Assembly (NCBI RefSeq): GCF_003201975.1
Contig: NZ_QJJQ01000002.1
Location: 324,160 to 388,159 of the forward strand
Length of the DNA: 64,000 bases
Direction of reading: 5' to 3'
Source of the DNA: Pseudogracilibacillus auburnensis
GTDB taxonomy: Bacteria > Bacillota > Bacilli > Bacillales > Amphibacillaceae
In this document: in pieces, positions 46,899-54,433 of the stretch
How positions within the stretch are numbered: the stretch's first letter is position 1
Layout: the number at the start of each line of letters is the position of its first letter
Program-made: the position numbers and the translations under genes
Notes under the pieces: model-generated
Told to the model about the DNA's origin: nothing
What the model saw: the letters and a program-made list of their open reading frames with translations, nothing else
Database searches by the model: none

Positions 46899-47812
46899 AA
46901 GTACTCATCACAGGGGGATCGGGATTCATCGGCTCTCATCTAATAAACAGATTAATAGACGAGCGAGTAAATGTAGTTGTTCTAGATCATTCAACGAGCC
47001 TAGAAAATCATTTTCACCATAATATAGTGAAATTCTATCACATCGATATTACTGATCCTAATATAGCAAAAATTTTTGATGAGGAGCGTCCAGAAATCGT
47101 CTTTCATTTAGCCGCACAAGTTTCTGTAGCTAACTCGATGAAAGATCCAGCAATAGATGCAAATATAAATATTTTAGGAACAATCAACGTTTTACAAAAT
47201 GCCGTGAAATATAAAGTAAAAAAGTTTATTTTTGCTTCAAGTGCAGCTGTTTATGGCACTCCAAAGTATTTACCAGTAGACGAGCACCATCCTTTGAGTC
47301 CAACTTCATTTTATGGTCTTTCCAAGGCAATTGGAGAAAAGTACATTCAATTATATGGAGAATTATTTCATTTAGATTATTGTATCTTACGGTTTTCGAA
47401 TGTGTATGGTCCTGGTCAAACAACAGACGGAGAAGCTGGAGTTATTTCTATCTTTCTTCAGCGATTAAAGGATAATTTACCTTTAATCATTTATGGTGAT
47501 GGTACACAAACACGCGATTTTATTTTTGTCAAAGATGTGGCAGACGCTTGTTTAAATGCAATGACTTTACCAGGCTCCCATATTATTAATATTAGTGGCA
47601 ATGAAAAATTTTCGTTAAATGAACTTGTCCAAATTTTGATGGAGCAATTCGGTACTACCATTTTAACAAAATATCAACCTAGTAAAGCTGGTGATATCCT
47701 TCATAGCTGCTTACAAAATCAGCTTGCCTCCGATATATTGCGCTGGACTAAACAATATTCGATCATTGCAGGGTTAAAAGAAACATATGAACATGCGGAA
47801 AAAATAAAATAG
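46895..47812 (+). CDS. NAD-dependent sugar-nucleotide epimerase/dehydratase
   Basis: The 305-residue extended SDR has MKVLITGGSGFIGSHLINRL at the N-terminus, the YxxxK active site in SFYGLSKAIGEKYIQ and the Ser in FASSAAVYG. It most resembles UDP-glucose/GlcNAc 4-epimerases. It supplies activated sugar to the locus. ATGA overlap with the previous gene. Confidence 0.88.
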   Translation: MKVLITGGSGFIGSHLINRLIDERVNVVVLDHSTSLENHFHHNIVKFYHIDITDPNIAKIFDEERPEIVFHLAAQVSVANSMKDPAIDANINILGTINVLQNAVKYKVKKFIFASSAAVYGTPKYLPVDEHHPLSPTSFYGLSKAIGEKYIQLYGELFHLDYCILRFSNVYGPGQTTDGEAGVISIFLQRLKDNLPLIIYGDGTQTRDFIFVKDVADACLNAMTLPGSHIINISGNEKFSLNELVQILMEQFGTTILTKYQPSKAGDILHSCLQNQLASDILRWTKQYSIIAGLKETYEHAEKIK

Positions 47813-47845
47813 AATTTTCCTTTTGAATAGAGAGGATGGCTTTAG

Positions 47846-48853
47846 ATGAGAATGCAAGAAAATGTAGGTACATTCATCATTTCTTTAGATTTTGAACTTT
47901 ATTGGGGAGTTCATGATGTATTTAAACGGGAAAAATATGAAAAAAATATTCGTGGTGCCCACGATGCAGTGTTAGCAATGTTAGAAACATTTCAACAGTA
48001 CCACATCCATGCTACATGGGCAATTGTTGGCATGATCTATTGTACGAATATAATGGATTTGAAAAAACATATACCGAGACATACACCAACTTATAACAAT
48101 AAAAAACTATCTGCTAACCATTATGTAGAAAACAATCCAATTACCGAACAAGATTACGATCTATTTTTCGCTCCTTACCTTATTCAACGCATTCGTGCTA
48201 CTCCTAATCAAGAAATAGCTACCCATACATTTTCACATTATTATACGTTAGAAAAAGGACAGTCCGAAGAACAATTTTCAAGTGACTTAAAAACTGCCAT
48301 ACACATAGCAGGGAAAAACGGAAATAATATTTCCTCGATCGTTTTTCCAAGAAATCAAGTGAATGAAAAATTTTTACAAACTTGCGGTTTACTTGGAATT
48401 ACCGCTTATCGTGGAACTGAAAATAGTTTTATTTATAAACTAAATTCGAATGAGCGAAAAAGATTTATTAAGCGCGTATTGCGTCTGTTGGATTGTTATA
48501 TGAATCTTTTCGGACATCACACATATTCTTTACCTTCACCAACAAATAATCTCGTTAACATAAAGTCGAGTAGATTTTTAAGACCTTATTCAAAAAAACG
48601 GAGTAAACTTGAGAGCTTACGTTTAAAGCGAATTAAAAATGCAATGACCTACGCAGCAAAACGTGGAGAGATATATCATTTATGGTGGCATCCACATAAT
48701 TTTGGGATAAATCTTGATTTAAATATGGTGCTTTTACAAGAAATACTTAATCATTTTATTTTGTTGCAAAAAACATACGGCTTTCAGAGCCGAAATATGA
48801 GACAGTTAGCTAGTGATATTTTAGCTAATAATACATCAAAAAGTAATTATTAA
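47846..48853 (+). CDS. Polysaccharide deacetylase family protein (NodB-like)
   Basis: The 335-residue protein has the carbohydrate esterase 4 fold: SLDFELYWG (where NodB enzymes have DD), ATWAIVGMI and the metal-binding ATHTFSHYY (H-x3-H type). It has no signal peptide or membrane anchor, so it would act in the cytosol, unlike most peptidoglycan or PNAG deacetylases. It may trim a cytosolic or lipid-linked intermediate. HLWWHPHNFG near the C-terminus carries the second His. Confidence 0.8.
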   Translation: MRMQENVGTFIISLDFELYWGVHDVFKREKYEKNIRGAHDAVLAMLETFQQYHIHATWAIVGMIYCTNIMDLKKHIPRHTPTYNNKKLSANHYVENNPITEQDYDLFFAPYLIQRIRATPNQEIATHTFSHYYTLEKGQSEEQFSSDLKTAIHIAGKNGNNISSIVFPRNQVNEKFLQTCGLLGITAYRGTENSFIYKLNSNERKRFIKRVLRLLDCYMNLFGHHTYSLPSPTNNLVNIKSSRFLRPYSKKRSKLESLRLKRIKNAMTYAAKRGEIYHLWWHPHNFGINLDLNMVLLQEILNHFILLQKTYGFQSRNMRQLASDILANNTSKSNY

Positions 48854-48867
48854 AAGGAGTGTTTATC

Positions 48868-49701
48868 ATGGCAATTCAGTGGAAAAAATATATTTTTACA
48901 CTAAATGAAATGTATGAAGATGAAGAAGTAGAGAAGGGACTTCCGAAAGCCGATCTACATGCCTATTTTATGCAAAAAGAATTATGTAACTTCGACAAAT
49001 GGTATACGCTTCATAAACAAGTACTAACCCTGTGCATCGATTTAAACAAAACGGAAGATGAATTACGAAAAGAGATGAATCGGACGACGAGATATCAAAT
49101 AAATAAAGCGGGACGAGATAGTCTTTCTCTCCATTTTCTCACAGAGCCAAAGCTAGAAGATATCGAACAATTTACAGCTTTTTTTAATCCATTTGCCAGA
49201 GAAAAAGGAATTGAATTATGTCGAGTCGATAAACTAATGTCTCTAAGGAAAAATGGCAGGATCGTCATTTCTTATGTTTGTCATCCTGATGGTCGAAAAT
49301 TAGCAAGCCATGTGTATATATTAACTAAAAGACGTGCGATTATGCTCTACTCTTGTTCAGGTCGTTTTGCTAATGCAGATATTCCAGGACTCCATATTGG
49401 TCGTGCAAACCGGTACTTACATTGGAATGATATACTATTTTTTAAAGAAAGAAATTTTCAATATTATGACTTCTTAGGACTATCAATTAATAAGGAAGAT
49501 AAAGCACAGCAAAATGTCAATACGTTCAAAAAAGGATTCGGTGGATTCGAAAAGATTGAATATCAAAGTTTTGTTCCACAAAATTGGCGTGGTAAAATCT
49601 TAGTTCTCGCCTTAAGAGTAATGTGGCGTAATCAGCTAGAATTAATTCATGGAAATAAGATGCCTGTTTTTAAATATTTAGCGAATATTGAAGAGAAATA
49701 A
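48868..49701 (+). CDS. FemAB/GNAT-fold acyltransferase-like protein
   Basis: The protein has about 277 residues. TRYQINKAGRDSLSLHFL, ASHVYILTKRRAIMLYSCSG and GLHIGRANRYLHWNDILFFK resemble the FemAB-like/GNAT_6 half used by aminoacyl or acyl transferases. FKKGFGGF follows. It is the last gene of the polysaccharide operon, so decorating the glycan with an acyl or aminoacyl group is plausible. I chose the ATG after AAAAGGAGTG. Confidence 0.65.
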   Translation: MAIQWKKYIFTLNEMYEDEEVEKGLPKADLHAYFMQKELCNFDKWYTLHKQVLTLCIDLNKTEDELRKEMNRTTRYQINKAGRDSLSLHFLTEPKLEDIEQFTAFFNPFAREKGIELCRVDKLMSLRKNGRIVISYVCHPDGRKLASHVYILTKRRAIMLYSCSGRFANADIPGLHIGRANRYLHWNDILFFKERNFQYYDFLGLSINKEDKAQQNVNTFKKGFGGFEKIEYQSFVPQNWRGKILVLALRVMWRNQLELIHGNKMPVFKYLANIEEK

Positions 49702-49796
49702 TATACCTTAACTCATTAATAAAGGTTAAAGAAAATAGTGAAAACCAAAATTAGCCTAATATATTTTATTAATCATAGCAAATATATTACATTCTT

Positions 49797-49805
49797 TGGT
49801 ATAAT
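49797..49805 (+). promoter_or_regulatory. Extended -10 promoter for the ncRNA
   Basis: TGGTATAAT is an extended -10 (TGn plus perfect TATAAT). It has no good -35, as extended -10 promoters often do. A start about 7-11 nt downstream would begin the RNA at roughly 49811-49816, just before its closing helix. Confidence 0.6.
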
Positions 49806-49822
49806 AACATTGTTTTAAAATT

Positions 49823-50018
49823 GCCACTGTAGCTCGAGAAGGGAAGAGCGCTGGAAAACAATTGTAGAACCAGGTCGCAAGGCAAGGGTTTCAGAAGCAC
49901 CGAAAAGCAAAAACAGCTGAGGCAGGTGCAATTCCTGCCGGTGAAATTCCGTAGGGAAGCGTGTTCTCCCCTAGCCTATGCTCAGGAAACGAGTGCGGGT
50001 TCGAATCCCGTCAGTGGC
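49823..50018 (+). ncRNA. Structured ~196-nt RNA with tRNA-like acceptor, D and T arms; possible raiA-motif-type RNA
   Basis: The ends GCCACTG and CAGTGGC form a perfect 7-bp acceptor-like helix. Two nt later GCTC...GAGC forms a D-type arm with a GGG-containing loop. At the 3' side GCGGG-TTCGAAT-CCCGT is an exact T-arm, joined directly to the acceptor strand. Between them there is no anticodon arm, but a multi-helix domain: CTGG/CCAG with the self-complementary loop segment ACAATTGT, GCAAGGC (49877-49883) with GCCTaTGC (49974-49981), GGGTTTCA with TGAAATTC, hairpin GGCAGG-TGCAATT-CCTGCC, and TAGGG/CCCTA. No CCA is encoded. It is intergenic, has its own promoter and lies right after the polysaccharide operon. 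The length and T-loop-rich fold recall the raiA-motif ncRNA of sporulating Firmicutes, but that is from memory and untested. Confidence 0.7.
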
Positions 50019-50049
50019 TTCTTTCCAATTTTCTATTAGATCCCCACCA

Positions 50050-51219
50050 TTAAGTTTTAATCACTAGATCTAATGATTCTCCATCCTCAATAGGTATATC
50101 ATATAGAAGGTCAAATGTCTTATGATGAATAACGAGTAAATGATCATTGTTTTCATCTGTACCTAACAAATATATTTCCTGCTTTTTTACGTCTTGATAT
50201 AAAATTTTATAATAATAGTTTTCTCTCAAATAATCAGTGTCTATAATAGTAAATGTTGGTATATCATGAAATGAAAATATACCTAATGTCGGGATTGAAA
50301 CATTCTCTTCTTTATAGACGATATGCAATGCTGTTAAATGGTCAATGAAAAGACTAGCATTCATATCGTGGTAACATTCCTGTTGAGGCATTGAATCAAA
50401 AGGGGTATATTTCTTTACGTTTAATTGTTGATTTAAAACGTAGAGCATCCCTTGCTCACCTAAAATATAGGCATGTTCTTCTGTAGCATATAGTGGAAAG
50501 TATTCCCACTCTCCTATCTCATCATCTAAAGAAACGTGTTCTGTCGTTCCAGTTAGACTATTAATAATTGCAATAGATGATTGGTATTCATTATTCTCAT
50601 GATAGTTTCCATAAATTATTTTATGGCCAAATTGTAAAATTGCTTCATCAGTCGCTTTGTACCCTTTCGTAACTTCCCAACTTACTTTTTTAGAAAAGTT
50701 TGATATAGACGATCCGTAGTAATCTCTTTCTTCATCAAAATGAGTTGTTTCAGTGTTACTAATAGCTTCAAATAAAATATCATTCCCATAATGTTTTATT
50801 TGTCTTATACCAACCTTACCATAAAGATATTCATCGATCTTCACTTGTGTAAACTTCTTTTTGTCAATGTCATATATGTAAAAACAATTGTCGATGATTG
50901 CTTGTCCTTTCAAAGACATATAAAGTTGATGTAACTCATTAGGTTTTTGATTTACATGAAAACGCCTGAATACCTCGTCTGTAACTTCAAACTCTCGGAT
51001 AACTTCACCAGTCGTCAACACCTCTTTAATCAGAGTCTCCTTTTGCGATCTACTAGCCGGATATACTAAATAAAAAGTGTTACTGTTATTTACGTTTTCG
51101 AATGAAATATTTTCAATCCCAGTAATTTTTATACGGTCTATTGATTCAGGGCTAGATGCAAATTTATACAAAAGGATAAGGCCTACCAAAATGAATAAAA
51201 TTATGATAAATACCGTCAT
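50050..51219 (-). CDS. Hypothetical membrane-anchored beta-rich protein, 389 residues
   Basis: A single N-terminal membrane helix (VFIIILFILVGLILLYKF) is followed by about 360 residues of regular beta-strand-and-turn sequence. That part has repeated short strands such as YIYDIDKKKFTQV, YVLNQQLNVKKYT and YLLGTDENNDHL, suggesting a beta-propeller or similar repeat fold outside the cell. I do not recognise a family. It is convergent with the ncRNA gene. Confidence 0.7.
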   Translation of the reverse strand: MTVFIIILFILVGLILLYKFASSPESIDRIKITGIENISFENVNNSNTFYLVYPASRSQKETLIKEVLTTGEVIREFEVTDEVFRRFHVNQKPNELHQLYMSLKGQAIIDNCFYIYDIDKKKFTQVKIDEYLYGKVGIRQIKHYGNDILFEAISNTETTHFDEERDYYGSSISNFSKKVSWEVTKGYKATDEAILQFGHKIIYGNYHENNEYQSSIAIINSLTGTTEHVSLDDEIGEWEYFPLYATEEHAYILGEQGMLYVLNQQLNVKKYTPFDSMPQQECYHDMNASLFIDHLTALHIVYKEENVSIPTLGIFSFHDIPTFTIIDTDYLRENYYYKILYQDVKKQEIYLLGTDENNDHLLVIHHKTFDLLYDIPIEDGESLDLVIKT

Positions 51220-51744
51220 TTCCTCACCTAACTTTTTGTTTTTTCTCTTTCTATTTCTCTACTAAAGGAACAACTGAACAACTAGAGTAGTTCTTTGCAA
51301 TAAGATTCTAATTTCAACTTACGTGCAAAGGTTTTATCGTAAAACAGTCAAAATCCTTGCATTTCTATCACGTTAAGCATCGTTGAACTCTCTTGGAAAT
51401 ACCATTTAACACTGCATTCGAAGAGGTGTAATACAAGAGGTTATCGTTGACCTTGCAATTGTTCAATACCTCTCCTATATATGTTAACGTATTTTTCGTA
51501 TTTTATGAAGATAACTGGATCATTTTATGTAAATAAATGAATATTATTAATTCACCAATATACTAAATTTACGTTAAATTATTTTGTCATCATCCTGAAA
51601 ATTAAATTGGCTATAAACTCTTATTTCAAAAGGCTTTCCCAACTTTATAAGTGGATATATTATCGCGTTAAAAAATTGTTCAAATTTAATTACTTTTTTA
51701 CAAAAAAACTATTCCCATTTCACCTTAGTTCGTGTTAAAATAAA
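51220..51744. other. AT-rich gap, no gene seen
   Basis: This 525-nt stretch upstream of the tRNA-like leader contains no frame with a good start site and no matched repeat. It holds the promoter of the gene ending at 50050. Confidence 0.4.
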
Positions 51745-51773
51745 TTGACAAAAATATTGGAGATAAATATAGG
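51745..51773 (+). promoter_or_regulatory. SigA-type promoter before the acetyltransferase leader
   Basis: TTGACA (51745-51750), 17-bp spacer, TATAGG (51768-51773). It overlaps the 5' acceptor strand of the tRNA-like element, so if active it would start transcription inside that element near 51780. Confidence 0.5.
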
Positions 51774-51836
51774 GAAGGCAAATGGTGCGCCACCAGAAAT
51801 AATCTGGTTCTAGCAGGTTCGATTCCTGCCCCGAAT
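51768..51836 (+). pseudogene. tRNA-like module with decayed acceptor stem
   Basis: The spacing is exactly tRNA-like: D-arm GGC-loop-GCC (loop with GG, 51777-51791), a 5-bp/7-nt arm ACCAG-AAATAAT-CTGGT (51792-51808), a 4-nt variable loop, and T-arm GCAGG-TTCGATT-CCTGC (51813-51829). The acceptor stem pairs only GGG/CCC plus one base pair. The anticodon-type loop lacks U33 and no CCA follows. It is therefore a dead tRNA or a tRNA mimic in a leader. Confidence 0.55.
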
Positions 51837-51912
51837 TTTCGTTGTCCGTTAACTTAAATTCGTGGGTGTCCACCAGGCCTGAAAAACCCTAATTTGGGCA
51901 CCCGACTTTTAG
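51830..51912 (+). promoter_or_regulatory. Attenuator-like hairpins in the acetyltransferase leader
   Basis: CCCGAATTT can pair with AAATTCGTGGG (51856-51866). Its 3' side overlaps GGGTGTCCA (51864-51872), which forms a 9-bp stem with TGGGCACCC (51895-51903), followed by ACTTTTAG. The two pairings exclude each other, the layout of an antiterminator/terminator switch. The T tract is weak. Confidence 0.45.
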
Positions 51913-52018
51913 TAAATAAGCAATGGGAAATTGCTTATTCCACATAAGTCATACTAAGTTACGAGTCACCTTTTTGACTCAAAAATTAGTTTTCTTAAAT
52001 AAAGGAGGGTGCATTATT

Positions 52019-52576
52019 ATGCTCAAAAAACGCGATTTACATGAAGTTCCAGCATTATTTGAATTATCTTCTCATCCTGATGTCTACCCCTATATTCGAC
52101 ATAAGGCAAATACGAGTGATGAGTTTTACTTTTTAACAAAACAAATGATGGAAGCTGAAAATAATGGTGAACTCATTTCACGTACAATTGTTGATGAATT
52201 TGAACATCCAATTGGGACAATTAATTTATATGATATTCATGAAAAAAGTGGTTTTTTAGCGACATGGGTTGGTCAACCTTATTTTGGTAAAGGCTATAAT
52301 AAAGTAGCAAAGCAATTGTTTTTGGAAGAATTATTTTTCACCTTAACGATCGAAACAGTCTTTATGAAAGTGCGAAAAAATAATGCCCGTTCTTTACGAG
52401 CCGTTTCCAAACTACCATACGTTGAAAATGCCAATCAACTATACCCGGAAATATATTATACAATTAATTATCCAGAAGAAGTGTATGACTTATTCGTTAC
52501 TACGAAAGAACATTATTCTTCTTACGTACAATTTGCACAAGCTGGAGAAGCCGCAGAAGCGGAAGTTGTTTCCTAA
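52019..52576 (+). CDS. GNAT family N-acetyltransferase
   Basis: The protein has about 185 residues and a RimJ/RimL-like acetyltransferase pattern: GTINLYDIHEKSGFLATWVG, GKGYNKVAKQLFLEELF and VRKNNARSLRAVSKL. The last ~35 residues are an acidic, Ala/Glu-rich tail. The substrate is unknown. The start is ATG with AAAGGAGGGTG 9 nt upstream; an upstream in-frame ATG lacks a site. Its long leader carries the tRNA-like module and attenuator-like hairpins. Confidence 0.85.
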   Translation: MLKKRDLHEVPALFELSSHPDVYPYIRHKANTSDEFYFLTKQMMEAENNGELISRTIVDEFEHPIGTINLYDIHEKSGFLATWVGQPYFGKGYNKVAKQLFLEELFFTLTIETVFMKVRKNNARSLRAVSKLPYVENANQLYPEIYYTINYPEEVYDLFVTTKEHYSSYVQFAQAGEAAEAEVVS

Positions 52577-52626
52577 TGATAATGGAACTGAACCAACCTT
52601 ATCTTTTGCTTAAATACAAGACAAAG

Positions 52627-52662
52627 AAAAGAGCTGAATGATTTCAGGCTCTTTTTTCTTTT
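52627..52662 (+). terminator. Rho-independent terminator of the acetyltransferase
   Basis: AAAGAGC-TGAA pairs with TTCA-GGCTCTTT and is followed by TTTCTTTT. Confidence 0.75.
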
Positions 52663-52685
52663 GCCTATTGTTTTATTATTTTTCG

Positions 52686-52710
52686 TATGTTATATTACTT
52701 ATATAACATA
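52686..52710. promoter_or_regulatory. Palindromic operator for the YtrA-type regulator
   Basis: TATGTTATA and TATAACATA form a perfect 9-7-9 inverted repeat, 27 nt before the gntR start. It is AT-rich and overlaps the likely -10 region, which fits autorepression. Confidence 0.65.
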
Positions 52711-52736
52711 TATCACGAATAGTAAGGGTGGTGTTT

Positions 52737-53132
52737 ATGTATATTCAGTTAGATTTTGAGTCGGAAACCCCCATATATGAACAACTAAAGAATGAAATTA
52801 TCATTGGCATTGCGAAAAAACAATTAGTACCGGGTGAACGTCTACCTTCTGTTCGCTCATTAGCAAGTGATATAGGAATCAATTTGCATACAGTAAATAA
52901 AGCTTATCAACAATTAAAACAAGAAGGTTTTTTACTAATTCATCGCCAACGTGGTGTCGTCGTACATCCAGATGGTGCCCCTAAAGCTGATGAACATTAC
53001 GAGCAAAAATTAAAAACTACCCTTCGCCCACTTATTGCCGACTCTTATTGCCGGGAATTGAGTAAAGAACAATTTAGGAGACTAGTTAAAAGTATTTATT
53101 CGGAGTTAGAGGAGGGAAAAAAAGATGAATAA
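52737..53132 (+). CDS. GntR family regulator, YtrA type
   Basis: The protein has about 131 residues: an N-terminal winged helix (ETPIYEQLKNEIIIGIAKKQ, LASDIGINLHTVNKAYQQLK) and a very short C-terminal helical tail, the YtrA subfamily, which usually controls ABC transporter operons. It overlaps the DUF1648 gene by 8 nt. It begins the five-gene module through 56115. The ATG follows AAGGGTGG. Confidence 0.88.
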   Translation: MYIQLDFESETPIYEQLKNEIIIGIAKKQLVPGERLPSVRSLASDIGINLHTVNKAYQQLKQEGFLLIHRQRGVVVHPDGAPKADEHYEQKLKTTLRPLIADSYCRELSKEQFRRLVKSIYSELEEGKKDE

Positions 53133-54219
53133 TCATCTAATGTTTTTACTTTTTTTATATCCTACGATCATTCTTGTTTTAGCAACTATTCCTTATTTAA
53201 CGAGAAAAACAGAGAATTTCGGAGTATCGATACCTGAATCGATGTATGGACGAGATGATTTTAAGGCGATGCGTAAAAAATATTCACTATTATTAACGTC
53301 AATAGGACTTTTGACAACTGTTATTCTTTTTATCATAGGATTACAAGTAAGCGAAGCAACAGCATATATTATTTATTCCGTCCTGATCATTGTATTTATT
53401 ATTGGAAGCTTTCTTTTATATCTACCTTTTCACTTTAAAATGAAACAGATAAAGCAAGCGGAAAATTGGCAAGCTGCTCGAACACAGTCATTAATCATTG
53501 ATACGAAATTTCACCAAGAAAAACTAACTCATTCCAATTGGTGGTTCACCATTCCAGTCTTAATTACACTTGCGACCATCACAATCACGTTTATATTATA
53601 CGATGTTATACCAGAACAACTTCCAATGCATACAGATTTTTCCGGAAAGGTAACATATAGCGATAAATCCATTGGTACGCTTTTACTCATCCCTGGATCG
53701 CAAGTTTTTCTGGTCATTCTATTCATTTTTATCAATGTCATCATTAGAATGACGAAGCAACAAGTGAGTGTTGAAAACCCGGATAAGTCAAAGCGACAAG
53801 GGATTATCTTTAGAAGAAGATGGTCTGCTTATCTGGTCTTCACATCGACATTAACAGCCATACTTCTTTTGTTTACACAACTAAGCTTTATTTACCCAAG
53901 TTTAGACAATTATCATGAACCTGTCATTTTCACAATTACCGCAATTATTATGATCGTGACATTAGCCCTCGCCTTTACAACTGGGCAAGGCGGAAGTCGC
54001 GTAAATATTAATGATCAGCATGATGAAAGTGTGATTGACCGTGATGATGACAGGTTTTGGAAGCTTGGACAATTTTATGTGAATAGAAATGATCCTTCCA
54101 TTTTCGTTGAAAAGCGATTTGGGGTTGGATGGACAAATAATTGGGCTCATCCATTATCGTGGGTTCTTGTCGGGGCTCTCATTCTAGTCATTGTTATACC
54201 AATTTTATTATTTTCATAA
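53125..54219 (+). CDS. DUF1648/DUF5808-type membrane protein
   Basis: The 364-residue protein has about 8 membrane segments. The middle segment ITFILYDVIPEQLPMHTDFS followed by GKVTYSDKS is the DUF1648 motif, found in SdpI-like immunity and related proteins. The C-terminal part contains DRFWKLGQFYVNRNDPSIFV and FGVGWTNNWAHP, the DUF5808 pattern. Such proteins often sit with YtrA regulators and ABC exporters; the function is unknown, and immunity or envelope-stress response is a reasonable guess. Confidence 0.8.
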   Translation: MNNHLMFLLFLYPTIILVLATIPYLTRKTENFGVSIPESMYGRDDFKAMRKKYSLLLTSIGLLTTVILFIIGLQVSEATAYIIYSVLIIVFIIGSFLLYLPFHFKMKQIKQAENWQAARTQSLIIDTKFHQEKLTHSNWWFTIPVLITLATITITFILYDVIPEQLPMHTDFSGKVTYSDKSIGTLLLIPGSQVFLVILFIFINVIIRMTKQQVSVENPDKSKRQGIIFRRRWSAYLVFTSTLTAILLLFTQLSFIYPSLDNYHEPVIFTITAIIMIVTLALAFTTGQGGSRVNINDQHDESVIDRDDDRFWKLGQFYVNRNDPSIFVEKRFGVGWTNNWAHPLSWVLVGALILVIVIPILLFS

Positions 54220-54232
54220 GGAGGTTATATCA

Positions 54233-54433
54233 ATGGAAGTTTTAGCCGAAATTAATTGGGGTATTATTGCTCCTATTATCGTTATCCAAATGATCTTAAT
54301 GATCGTTGCTTTCATCGATTGGATTAAAGTTGAAAAAACCAATGGTCCAAAATTATTATGGCTTTTTATCATTCTACTTATTACTACATTCGGTCCGATT
54401 TTATATTTTATTATCGGAAGAAAGGAACGTTAA
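54233..54433 (+). CDS. Small PLDc_N-domain membrane protein (YxlE-like)
   Basis: The 66-residue protein has two membrane helices (WGIIAPIIVIQMILMIVAF, LLWLFIILLITTFGPILYF) with the PLDc_N pattern ending FIIGRKER. In B. subtilis yxlE lies in the sigY operon just before yxlF and yxlG, the same order as here. The start is ATG after GGAGG; an upstream in-frame ATG has no site. Its stop is one base before the ATPase start. Confidence 0.8.
   Translation: MEVLAEINWGIIAPIIVIQMILMIVAFIDWIKVEKTNGPKLLWLFIILLITTFGPILYFIIGRKER

Noticed and set aside
49823..50018. Group I intron inside a tRNA gene
   Set aside because: The insert is about 120-145 nt, too short, and I saw no P7/G-binding or P3 core sequences. 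The exon halves would not rebuild a normal anticodon arm.
49823..50018. Cobalamin riboswitch (GGTGAAATTCC, GCCACTG and CAGGAAAC strings)
   Set aside because: The strings occur in the wrong order for a cobalamin riboswitch and no gene follows on the same strand.
49823..50018. tmRNA
   Set aside because: It lacks the GGATTCGAC signature and any tag-peptide frame.
51864..51903. T-box riboswitch for the acetyltransferase gene
   Set aside because: GGGTGTCCACC only loosely resembles the T-box core, and no stem I or specifier loop is visible.
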